This document shows positions 1 to 5,332 of a stretch of 5,332 nt of DNA, in pieces; the first letter of the stretch is position 1, and every line of letters starts with the position of its first letter. The notes under the pieces were generated by a model that saw only the letters and a list, made by a program, of their open reading frames with translations, searched no databases and was not told where the DNA came from. The DNA is from Bacteroides sp. Lineage in GTDB: Bacteria > Bacteroidota > Bacteroidia > Bacteroidales > Bacteroidaceae. Location of the stretch: assembly GCA_017556595.1 (NCBI GenBank), contig JAFYML010000248.1:1-5332 (forward strand), read 5' to 3'. The position numbers were made by a program, and so were the translations under genes.

Positions 1-2192
1 ACTTGGTCGTAGGGGTCGTAGGTAGAGGCAATGTAGTTGAGCGAACCATCTTTATCTGCCTCTTTCACATGTAGTTTCAATAGGTTAAATCCATCGTCGA
101 TGGAGAAGTTATCGCCACTATTCTTCAAGTCGAGCGCATAGAAACGTGTTTGTGTTTCACGCAAAGCCATCTCCATTTCGCTTGTTTGAAGCACTTGGTT
201 GGGGTGGTGAGGCGAGAAACGAAGAGTTAATCCGCCATCTACAATATACTTACCCAAACCTAAAGCCAAGTTTACAATACCCTCTTCAGCTTTCTCTTCG
301 CCAAGTGGATAATAGTTCAACGAACGTGCTACACCCGACATATTAGGATAGTAGCGTTCGCCATATTGATTTCCCACCACTTCTTGGATGATGACGGCCA
401 TCTTTTCTTGGTCGATAACGTTGCTTGTAGCTTGCATGTAGGCTTTCGAATCGCGGAAATAGACAGACGCATATACACCTTTGATAGCATCGGAAAGCAT
501 GCGAAGCATTTCGTATTTATCGTCCAAATAGGGAATCATATAGGTGCTATATATTCCAGCAAAGGGTTGATAGTGTGAGTCTTCCAATAGCGATGACGAG
601 CGGATAGCAATAGGCGATTTCACTACGTCGAAGAATGTGAAGAAGTCTTCAATAAGCGAATCGGGTAGTTGTGCCTTGAGGAAGTGTCGCAAGATAACCT
701 CGTCGTCACTATCCGATAGGGCTATTTGGTAGAGGTTGTTATGATCCATAAACTCGTCGAAAATGTCGGTACACAACACAAGCGTTTTAGGTATAGCAAC
801 GCGAGCGTTGTCGAACTCTTCGAACTGAGGATGTTGCTTCACCATGTTGTCTATGAAAGCCAAACCGCGTCCTTTACCGCCCAACGACCCCTCGCCAATG
901 CGGGCAAAGTTGGAGTAGCGGTCGAAACGATCGCGTTTGAAGATGGCTACCACACCTTGATTCTTCATCTTACGATACTTCACAATAGCCTCCATGATGA
1001 TGTGACGGTGAGCATCCACGTCTTGAAGACTATTCCAAGTGATGGGTTTCAAGAACTCGGCAATGGGGAACATGGCACGCGAATACAACCAACGGCTGAC
1101 GTGGTTGCGGCTGATGTGATAGAGGAACGACTCGGCCGGTACGGCAAAGAGGATGTTTTGCAATTCCTTCAAATCCTTGACGCGAGCAATCTCTTCCATT
1201 GTACCTGGATTGCGGAAGATGAAATCGCCAAAACCAAAACTATCGGAGACGGTACGACGCAAATCGACGTCCATCTTCTTAGAATTCTTGTCGATGAAAG
1301 CGGCGCCATACTTATGGGCATATACTTCGTTTTTGGTTTCGCTAGATTGTACAATCAAAGGTACAAAGGGGTCTTCCTTGCGAATGGCCGAGATAAGTTT
1401 AATACCTGCAAGGCCATCTTTTTCGCCACGTTCGGTGATAGGGAAACGTACATCTGTTATCACCCCAAGGGTATTGTTTTTATATTTGTCGTAAATGCTA
1501 ATGGCTTCTTCGTAGGTACGTGCCAATACTATCTTTGGACGGCCACGCATACGCAAAGTGCGTTGGTGTCCATTCAATGCTTCGGTACTGAATTCCTGAC
1601 TCTGCTTCAATACGAACTTATACAGATTGGGAAGCGTGGACGAATAGAATCGGATGCTATCTTCTACCAATAAGATGAGCTGTACACCCACTTCCTTTAC
1701 GTCGTGCTCCAAGTTCATTTTGTCCTCGATCAACTTGATGATAGAAAGAAGCAAGTCTGTATTTCCCAACCAACAGAATACGTAATCGAAGGGTGTAAGG
1801 TCTTCGTTGGCAATACGTTTGGTGATGCCGTGGCTAAAGGGAGTAAGGATAACCATCGGTGTAGCTGGGTAGCTACGTTTGATGCTACGAGCCGTGTCGA
1901 AACCTTCGCCATCGCCCGTACCAGGCATACAGATAATGAGGTCGAACGAGAGGTTGCTAAGTAACTCCATAGCTTCGTCGTAACTACTAGCACGTGTAAA
2001 GCGTGGCGGATAGCGCAAAGATAGCGAGGAGTATTCATTGAAAATTTTCTCTTCGATACGACCATCATCTTCCATCATGAAGGCATCGTAGGGGTTGGCT
2101 ATCAGCAATACATTGAAGATGCGTCGAGTCATCAAATTTACGAATTGGGTATCCTTCAAGTATAGCTGATTCAGTTTCAGTTTGCTGAGCAT
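1..2192 (-). CDS. Receiver-domain / PEP synthase-like (PEP/pyruvate-binding) fusion protein, C-terminus outside window
   Basis: I translated this frame by hand: it is open for 730 codons from the ATG at 2192-2190 to the left edge, so it is 3'-partial. Residues about 24-155 look like a degenerate receiver domain: VLLIANPYD stands where the acidic pair should be, FDLIICMPG (83-91) has Cys88 near the phospho-Asp position, and Trp141 lies where the Lys is expected. Residues about 170-310 form a second receiver with all key residues: Glu177/Asp178, Asp247 (VITDVRFP), Ser283 and Lys302. A PPDK/PEP-synthase N-terminal ATP-binding domain follows, with LGGKGRGLAF (437-446), IRSSSLLEDS (530-539; Arg531, Glu537, Asp538) and MAVIIQEVVG (598-607). 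The family transfers phosphate between ATP, PEP and pyruvate, but whether this member is catalytic cannot be judged because the phosphohistidine and PEP-binding parts, if present, lie outside. The protein is probably cytoplasmic, with no signal peptide. The start follows a good -7 box by about 24 nt. Similar Bacteroidetes proteins are usually annotated only as PEP/pyruvate-binding domain proteins. Confidence 0.85.
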   Translation of the reverse strand, partial: MLSKLKLNQLYLKDTQFVNLMTRRIFNVLLIANPYDAFMMEDDGRIEEKIFNEYSSLSLRYPPRFTRASSYDEAMELLSNLSFDLIICMPGTGDGEGFDTARSIKRSYPATPMVILTPFSHGITKRIANEDLTPFDYVFCWLGNTDLLLSIIKLIEDKMNLEHDVKEVGVQLILLVEDSIRFYSSTLPNLYKFVLKQSQEFSTEALNGHQRTLRMRGRPKIVLARTYEEAISIYDKYKNNTLGVITDVRFPITERGEKDGLAGIKLISAIRKEDPFVPLIVQSSETKNEVYAHKYGAAFIDKNSKKMDVDLRRTVSDSFGFGDFIFRNPGTMEEIARVKDLKELQNILFAVPAESFLYHISRNHVSRWLYSRAMFPIAEFLKPITWNSLQDVDAHRHIIMEAIVKYRKMKNQGVVAIFKRDRFDRYSNFARIGEGSLGGKGRGLAFIDNMVKQHPQFEEFDNARVAIPKTLVLCTDIFDEFMDHNNLYQIALSDSDDEVILRHFLKAQLPDSLIEDFFTFFDVVKSPIAIRSSSLLEDSHYQPFAGIYSTYMIPYLDDKYEMLRMLSDAIKGVYASVYFRDSKAYMQATSNVIDQEKMAVIIQEVVGNQYGERYYPNMSGVARSLNYYPLGEEKAEEGIVNLALGLGKYIVDGGLTLRFSPHHPNQVLQTSEMEMALRETQTRFYALDLKNSGDNFSIDDGFNLLKLHVKEADKDGSLNYIASTYDPYDQ

Positions 2193-2216
2193 GGTGATGT
2201 TCTTTTTATTTTTCTG

Positions 2217-2224
2217 CAAAAATA
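2217..2224 (-). promoter_or_regulatory. Putative -7 promoter box (TATTTTTG) for the receiver/PEP-binding gene
   Basis: On the minus strand TATTTTTG matches the Bacteroidetes -7 consensus TAnnTTTG exactly and ends 24 nt before the ATG. No convincing -33 TTTG is visible 19-21 bp upstream; that DNA is the AT-rich outer heptamer array of the left repeat. The leader between box and ATG is A-rich and has no Shine-Dalgarno sequence, as is common in this phylum. The box suggests that this gene has its own promoter and does not depend on readthrough from the transporter. Confidence 0.5.
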
Positions 2225-2231
2225 GGAAGTA

Positions 2232-2266
2232 ATTTTGAATTATTAATTATGAATTATGAATTTTGA
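2232..2266 (+). repeat. Outer heptamer array, left copy (5 x ATTnTGA-like)
   Basis: The five consecutive 7-mers are ATTTTGA, ATTATTA, ATTATGA, ATTATGA and ATTTTGA. The corresponding array in the right copy has three units. The array separates the repeat core from the -7 box of the receiver/PEP-binding gene and occupies the place where a -33 element would lie, so a change in unit number could alter that promoter. Confidence 0.8.
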
Positions 2267-2318
2267 CTATACCTTGATTGTTAATAAATAAAAGATGTTT
2301 TGAACGACCGAAGGGAGT

Positions 2319-2326
2319 TAATTTTG
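2319..2326 (+). promoter_or_regulatory. Repeat-borne -7-like box pointing into the 3' end of the transporter gene (antisense)
   Basis: TAATTTTG on the plus strand fits TAnnTTTG and is the mirror copy of the box at 3762-3769. A TTTG (2299-2302) lies 16 bp upstream, shorter than the usual spacing of about 20 bp. If active it would start a transcript antisense to the transporter mRNA. This is a prediction from sequence only, in AT-rich DNA where chance matches are common. Confidence 0.3.
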
Positions 2327-2333
2327 AATTCGC

Positions 2334-2368
2334 AAATCACTAGTCACTAGTAGCTAGTCACTAATAAA
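2334..2368 (+). repeat. Inner heptamer array, left copy (TAGTCAC-like)
   Basis: The units in register are AAATCAC, TAGTCAC, TAGTAGC, TAGTCAC and TAATAAA; the last has drifted into the transporter coding sequence. The right copy has the same series plus one extra TAGTAGC and four further units. The array overlaps the last codons and the stop of the transporter gene, which ends at 2354. Confidence 0.8.
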
Positions 2369-3691
2369 GTTTACGCAAATAGCACCCAATAGCAACATTA
2401 CACCAGCCAATAGCAGCATATTGCCTTCGGCCGGAAGGGAATCTTCGCGGCTGAGCAGTGTAAGGAGGGTACCGCCAAGCCCAGCGGCAATGATTTGCGG
2501 AAGGCAGATAGTGGCATTGAACAGCCCCAAATAGCTGCCCATGTGCGGCCCACGAAGCGAATTGGTAAGAATGGTAAAGGGCAGGGAAAGCATAGCCGCC
2601 CAAGCGCAACCAATAAGCACGAAAGGTACAAACAACCCATAGGGGTGGTGTATAAATGCGGTAGATAAGAAACCAACTGCACCTAATAGAAGGCTGATGC
2701 GATAGCTTTGCTTACGATTACGAAATAGTGGGAGGCAAACGGACCATAGCATAGAGCCAATGGCCTGCACAGCAAAGAGTACACCTACCCAATTGCCTGC
2801 TTCCTGGTATTGAAGGCTAGCGGTATCGATGAGTATTTTTCCCTCGAAGCTAAGGATGATAGGAGCTTCGAATACATCGGCTGCTATGCTTCCGGTGGTG
2901 TATGTCCACATCATCATAAAAGCAAACCAACAGAAGAATTGCACCAACCCAACGCTCCAAAAGGTGTGTGGCGCATGTACAAGCAAGTGGAAAAGGTTGC
3001 TCCGATGATGTTCTTTTGGATGTTCGATGCCGTGATAGATTGCATACTCTGTAGGGGACATTTCGCGAACATGCGTCACGGTATAGACAACACAGAGTAT
3101 CAATATCAAGGCACCGGCATAGAAACTATATATAACGCTATGTGGCACCTGACCATGGGGTGCTGTACTTGCTATTCCGATGGCGGCAAGGAAGAAGGGA
3201 AAAAGGAATCCCACAAGGCTTCCGGCATTGCTCAACAGGCTTTGGATGGAGTAGGCTTTTGCCTTTTGGCGCTGATTTACCATGTCGCCCACCAACATTT
3301 TAAAGGGTTGCATGGCCATGTTGATAGAGGTATCCATCAGCATCAAGATGAAGAGGGCAAAGGTCATGGTATGGGCGGCCGCAATGCCTATGTTGCCGGC
3401 ATTGGGTAGTAAAGCCATAACAACGACGGATAGGATAGCACCCACAAGCAAGTAGGGGATGCGTCGGCCAAGGCGACACCATGTTCTGTCGCTGGCGGCT
3501 CCTACAAGGGGTTGCACGATGATACCGGCCAAGGGCGGTAGCAACCAATAATAACTAAGGTTGTGAGGATCGGCACCAAGCGTGGCAAAAATGCGACTGA
3601 TGTTGGCGCTTTGCAAGGCGTAGGCTATTTGTACACCGAAGAACCCGAAACTGATATTCCACAGCTGTCGGGTGGTAAGGTTAGGTTTCAT
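2354..3691 (-). CDS. MFS sugar permease, SLC45-like (probable maltose/oligosaccharide:H+ symporter)
   Basis: This is an intact 445-residue inner-membrane transporter with about twelve hydrophobic segments. It opens with a family-like N-terminus (WNISFGFFGVQIAYALQ, 11-27). The loop after the second helix carries the MFS A-type signature SDRTWCRLGRRIPY (67-80). Other typical stretches are QFFCWFAFMMMWTY (251-264), CAWAAMLSLPFTIL (362-375) and MGSYLGLFNATICLPQI (384-400). Length is normal for the family. SLC45-like permeases of Bacteroidetes commonly sit beside susCD, lacI and alpha-glucan enzymes, which supports uptake of a maltose-like sugar; the actual substrate is inferred. The gene starts exactly where a nine-unit heptamer array ends, and its last three residues and TAG stop lie in the other repeat copy. 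No Shine-Dalgarno sequence is visible. Its predicted promoter lies in the right repeat (3762-3769), and readthrough from lacI is also possible. Confidence 0.88.
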   Translation of the reverse strand: MKPNLTTRQLWNISFGFFGVQIAYALQSANISRIFATLGADPHNLSYYWLLPPLAGIIVQPLVGAASDRTWCRLGRRIPYLLVGAILSVVVMALLPNAGNIGIAAAHTMTFALFILMLMDTSINMAMQPFKMLVGDMVNQRQKAKAYSIQSLLSNAGSLVGFLFPFFLAAIGIASTAPHGQVPHSVIYSFYAGALILILCVVYTVTHVREMSPTEYAIYHGIEHPKEHHRSNLFHLLVHAPHTFWSVGLVQFFCWFAFMMMWTYTTGSIAADVFEAPIILSFEGKILIDTASLQYQEAGNWVGVLFAVQAIGSMLWSVCLPLFRNRKQSYRISLLLGAVGFLSTAFIHHPYGLFVPFVLIGCAWAAMLSLPFTILTNSLRGPHMGSYLGLFNATICLPQIIAAGLGGTLLTLLSREDSLPAEGNMLLLAGVMLLLGAICVNFISD

Positions 3692-3754
3692 GTATTTAGT
3701 GATAAGTGGTTAGTGATTAGTGACTAGCTACTAGCTACTAGTGACTAGTGATTT
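3692..3754 (-). repeat. Inner heptamer array, right copy: nine units forming the transporter leader
   Basis: On the minus strand nine contiguous 7-mers run without a gap into the ATG: AAATCAC, TAGTCAC, TAGTAGC, TAGTAGC, TAGTCAC, TAATCAC, TAACCAC, TTATCAC and TAAATAC. The total is 63 nt. The consensus is TARTCAC, and every unit ends in C. Units close to the gene are more diverged. The array lies between the predicted -7 box and the start codon, so it would make up almost the whole 5' untranslated leader. Units contain the palindrome ACTAGT and can form small hairpins such as ACTAG-TAG-CTAGT. Confidence 0.85.
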
Positions 3755-3761
3755 GCGAATT

Positions 3762-3769
3762 CAAAATTA
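3762..3769 (-). promoter_or_regulatory. Putative -7 promoter box (TAATTTTG) for the transporter, inside the right repeat
   Basis: Read on the minus strand, TAATTTTG fits TAnnTTTG. A TTTG at 3789-3786 lies 16 bp upstream as a possible -33 element, somewhat too close for the usual spacing of about 20 bp. The expected start of transcription near 3757 would give a leader of about 66 nt made of heptamer repeats. An identical box exists in the mirrored copy at 2319-2326. Confidence 0.4.
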
Positions 3770-3821
3770 ACTCCCTTCGGTCGTTCAAAACATCTTTTAT
3801 TTATTAACAATCAAGGTGTAG

Positions 3822-3842
3822 TCATAATTCAGAATTCAAAAT
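3822..3842 (-). repeat. Outer heptamer array, right copy (3 units)
   Basis: On the minus strand the units are ATTTTGA, ATTCTGA and ATTATGA, directly after the lacI stop. They differ from one another and from the left-copy units mainly at the fourth base. The left copy has two more units. Confidence 0.75.
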
Positions 3843-4846
3843 TACTTTGTTGTTCCTCTCACTACGAGATTTGTTTTCACTATTCGGTTTTTCCCGTTGC
3901 TTTTTCCTGCTATCTTTTCGTGAAGAATGTCGAAGGCACTTTTGCCGACCTCCTCGCCACGCTGCTCAACAGTGGTTAGTTGGGGGTCGGTGCTTCGAGC
4001 AATGTCATCGTCGGAGAAACCACAGATGGCCACTTCGTCGGGCACTCGCTTTCCGATAGCTTTGCAAGCGTTTAGTATGCCGGCGGCCGTGTCGTTATTG
4101 ATGGCAAAAAATCCGTCGGGTGGTGTGACCGATTGTAGCAATTTGGGAGTGATTTGCATGGCCTTTTCGTGTGTGTCGCACCAAACAATCATGTCGGGCG
4201 TTACGGGCACATTGTAGCGCTTCATGGCATCAATGTAGCCATTGCGTCGGTTCTTGCTAATCTCCAAATGGGGGTCGGCACTATAGAAATAGATATGTCG
4301 GCATCCAGTTTTTATGAGATACTCCACGGCGGTGTATGCTCCATGATAGTCGTCCACTACTACACGCTCGGTTTTTAGCGCGGGACAAATGCGGTCATAA
4401 AAAACAATAGGTACGTTATGGTCGAGTAACTTCTGGTAGTGGTCGTAATTACTTGTTTCTTTGGCTAATGAAGTGATTACGCCACATACACGTGTCTTGA
4501 AGAAGGCTTGAGTTATCTCTACCTCTTGCTCATAATGCTCGCCCGATTGCGCCACCATGATGTTATAGCCCGCTTTTCGTGCAGCTTGTTCAATGCCACT
4601 GAGTACGGACGAGAAGAAGTAGTGTACGATTTGCGGTACAATCACCCCGATTGTGTTCGAACGGCTTGCACGCAAGTTCACGGCCAATGCGTTAGGTTGG
4701 TAGTGGTGGCGTGTAGCATATTCATTGACGCGGCGACGTGTCTCCTCGCTAATCTCTTTGCTATTCTTCAGCGCACGGCTCACGGTGCTGACACTAATGT
4801 TCAGCTCGCGAGCTATGTCTTTGATGGTTATCTGCGACTTATCCAT
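3842..4846 (-). CDS. LacI-family transcriptional regulator
   Basis: This complete 334-residue protein has the standard LacI/GalR layout and length. The N-terminal helix-turn-helix is ITIKDIARELNISVSTVSRAL (6-26, key VSTVSRAL at 19-26). It is followed by a hinge region YQPNALAVNLRASRS (49-63), with Leu58 at the position of the minor-groove-inserting leucine. A periplasmic-binding-protein-like effector domain fills about 65-334, with the conserved C-terminal stretch FAINNDTAAG...EVAICGFSDDD...LTTVEQ. It probably binds a sugar or sugar phosphate and controls the neighbouring sus-type genes and transporter. The start at 4846 is supported by the domain start and by a -7 box 7 nt upstream. It begins 37 bp after the susD-like stop with no terminator between, so it may also be cotranscribed. 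Its TAA stop lies at the outer edge of the right repeat. No obvious operator palindrome was found in this window. Confidence 0.93.
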   Translation of the reverse strand: MDKSQITIKDIARELNISVSTVSRALKNSKEISEETRRRVNEYATRHHYQPNALAVNLRASRSNTIGVIVPQIVHYFFSSVLSGIEQAARKAGYNIMVAQSGEHYEQEVEITQAFFKTRVCGVITSLAKETSNYDHYQKLLDHNVPIVFYDRICPALKTERVVVDDYHGAYTAVEYLIKTGCRHIYFYSADPHLEISKNRRNGYIDAMKRYNVPVTPDMIVWCDTHEKAMQITPKLLQSVTPPDGFFAINNDTAAGILNACKAIGKRVPDEVAICGFSDDDIARSTDPQLTTVEQRGEEVGKSAFDILHEKIAGKSNGKNRIVKTNLVVRGTTK

Positions 4847-4853
4847 GGTTGTG

Positions 4854-4861
4854 CAAAGATA
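4854..4861 (-). promoter_or_regulatory. Putative -7 promoter box (TATCTTTG) immediately upstream of lacI
   Basis: TATCTTTG on the minus strand is an exact TAnnTTTG match and ends 7 nt before the lacI ATG. The transcript would therefore begin within a few bases of the start codon, giving a very short leader or a leaderless message. A clear -33 TTTG is not visible in the AT-rich DNA upstream, which overlaps the susD-like stop region. Confidence 0.5.
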
Positions 4862-4883
4862 AAATTTAATTTTGAATTATCTC

Positions 4884-5332
4884 TTAGTATCCTTCGTTTT
4901 GTTTTAGATTAGGATTGTTCTCTAGTTCGTTGGCAGGTAGAGCAAAAATGTTCATGTATGCTCCGAAAGCTGTACCTTCGAAGGTGCCGCCCATCCATTC
5001 CCAACGATATTCGCTTTGTCCGCCATAGCAACCAAAACGAATTAAGTCCATGCGCCTTCTGCCTTCAAACCAAAATTCGCGACTCCATTCGTCACGGATT
5101 TCGTTGAGTGAATACACCGAGTTTGTTCGGCAGTTGGCCCGAGTGCGTACGGCATTTATCATCGTAGCAGCATCGGCATTAGGCCCATTCAAACGTGTAG
5201 AGGCTTCGGCATAGGTGAGGTAGGCTTCGGCCATGCGAAGTAGGAAGAGGTCAGTATTTACAAACGTGATAACACGATTGGGTTGTCCATCGCTTCGCAC
5301 ATTGCGAAACTTCACACAACTAAATCCGGCAT
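4884..5332 (-). CDS. SusD/RagB-family nutrient-binding outer-membrane lipoprotein (C-terminal part)
   Basis: This is the last 149 codons of a SusD-like protein; the frame stays open to the right edge, so the N-terminus, lipobox and TPR helices are outside. Codons upstream of the GTG at 5315 continue the family match (AGFSCVKFRNVRSDG), so that GTG is internal. Typical C-terminal features are NTDLFLLRMAEAYLTYAEA, then IRDEWSREFWFEGRRRMDLI, and the hallmark ending NPNLKQNEGY. SusD proteins sit on the cell surface as a lid over a SusC TonB-dependent transporter and bind glycan. The gene context (lacI and an SLC45-like permease) suggests an alpha-glucan or maltooligosaccharide ligand, but this is inferred. 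No susE/F-like gene follows; lacI comes next. susC would be expected to the right of the window. Confidence 0.93.
   Translation of the reverse strand, partial: AGFSCVKFRNVRSDGQPNRVITFVNTDLFLLRMAEAYLTYAEASTRLNGPNADAATMINAVRTRANCRTNSVYSLNEIRDEWSREFWFEGRRRMDLIRFGCYGGQSEYRWEWMGGTFEGTAFGAYMNIFALPANELENNPNLKQNEGY

Larger units (their letters stand above)
2227..2368 (+). repeat. Left copy of long inverted repeat flanking the transporter gene
   Basis: This stretch is the reverse complement of 3692-3847. Positions 2271-2358 match 3817-3730 perfectly over 88 bp. The match extends to 2244-2365 against 3844-3716 with four substitutions (2249, 2256, 2263, 2270) and one 7-nt indel. The layout is an outer array of five heptamers (2232-2266), a core (2267-2333), and an inner array (2334-2368). 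Allowing two extra outer heptamers, the alignment reaches a shared AAGTA at 2227-2231. The copy overlaps the 3' end of the transporter gene and provides its TAG stop. No transposase, target-site duplication or attachment site is apparent. Confidence 0.93.
3692..3847 (-). repeat. Right copy of long inverted repeat flanking the transporter gene
   Basis: This is the inverted partner of 2227-2368. Its 88-bp perfect core is 3730-3817. It fills the entire lacI-transporter gap: the outer end overlaps the lacI TAA stop (3842-3844) and the inner end touches the transporter ATG. Relative to the left copy it has three outer heptamers instead of five and nine inner heptamers instead of about five. The sequence is not coding. 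Confidence 0.93.

Noticed and set aside
726..1673. A 315-codon open frame on the plus strand
   Set aside because: It lies wholly inside the minus-strand receiver/PEP-binding gene, whose frame has recognisable receiver and PPDK motifs. The plus-strand translation has no recognisable domain and is a shadow.
2303..2319. Possible terminator hairpin in the repeat core (AACGACC-GAA-GGGAGTT)
   Set aside because: The stem has only five Watson-Crick pairs interrupted by two G-A mismatches, and the downstream run is broken AATTTT. It is too weak to call as a terminator.
2810..3409. A 199-codon open frame on the plus strand inside the transporter gene
   Set aside because: Antisense to a clear membrane transporter; the His- and Gly-rich translation looks like a shadow of hydrophobic codons, and there is no promoter or family resemblance.
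2334..3754. CRISPR-like array
   Set aside because: The repeats are contiguous 7-mers with no spacers, and there are no cas genes.
3692..3841. LacI operator upstream of the transporter
   Set aside because: No LacI-type palindrome with a central CG was found; the palindromic ACTAGT motifs are explained by the heptamer array.
2227..3847. Composite transposon or IS element
   Set aside because: The repeats resemble terminal inverted repeats in layout, but the bracketed gene is a sugar permease. No transposase or recombinase is present, and no target-site duplication was found at the outer ends.
5313..5315. GTG at 5315 as the start of a short protein
   Set aside because: The frame continues upstream to the window edge with SusD-like sequence, so the codon is internal to a truncated susD-like gene.

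Overview
The window looks like a piece of a Bacteroidales chromosome (Bacteroides/Prevotella type). The evidence is a SusD/RagB-family outer-membrane lipoprotein, -7 promoter boxes of the Bacteroidetes form TAnnTTTG placed just upstream of start codons, no clear Shine-Dalgarno sequences, AT-rich intergenic DNA and moderate GC in the genes. The genus cannot be fixed from this sequence alone.

All four genes lie on the minus strand, so transcription runs from right to left. In that order they are: the C-terminal 149 codons of a SusD-like glycan-binding protein (5332-4884, running off the right edge); a complete LacI-family regulator (4846-3842); a complete 445-residue sugar transporter of the MFS/SLC45-like type (3691-2354); and the first 730 codons of a large protein that fuses two receiver-like domains to a PEP synthase/PPDK-type nucleotide-binding domain (2192-1, running off the left edge). 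The first three fit the edge of a polysaccharide-utilisation locus. SusCD would bind and import oligosaccharide across the outer membrane, the SLC45-like permease would move a di- or oligosaccharide (maltose-like by family association) across the inner membrane, and LacI would sense the sugar. The receiver/PEP-binding protein is probably an independent metabolic or signalling gene.

The most unusual structure is a pair of long inverted repeats that bracket the transporter gene exactly. The left copy is about 2227-2368 and the right copy about 3692-3847. They share an 88-bp perfect inverted match (2271-2358 with 3817-3730), extendable to about 122/129 bp with four substitutions and one 7-bp indel. 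Each copy has three parts: an outer array of ATTnTGA heptamers, a unique core of about 65 bp carrying a promoter-like TAATTTTG, and an inner array of TAGTCAC-like heptamers. In the right copy the inner array is nine heptamers that end exactly at the transporter ATG, so the predicted 5' leader is almost entirely heptamer repeat. In the left copy the array supplies the transporter stop codon. No recombinase or transposase is visible.

The longest non-coding stretches are the two repeat-filled gaps (2193-2353 and 3692-3841). No RNA genes, CRISPR arrays or IS elements were seen.
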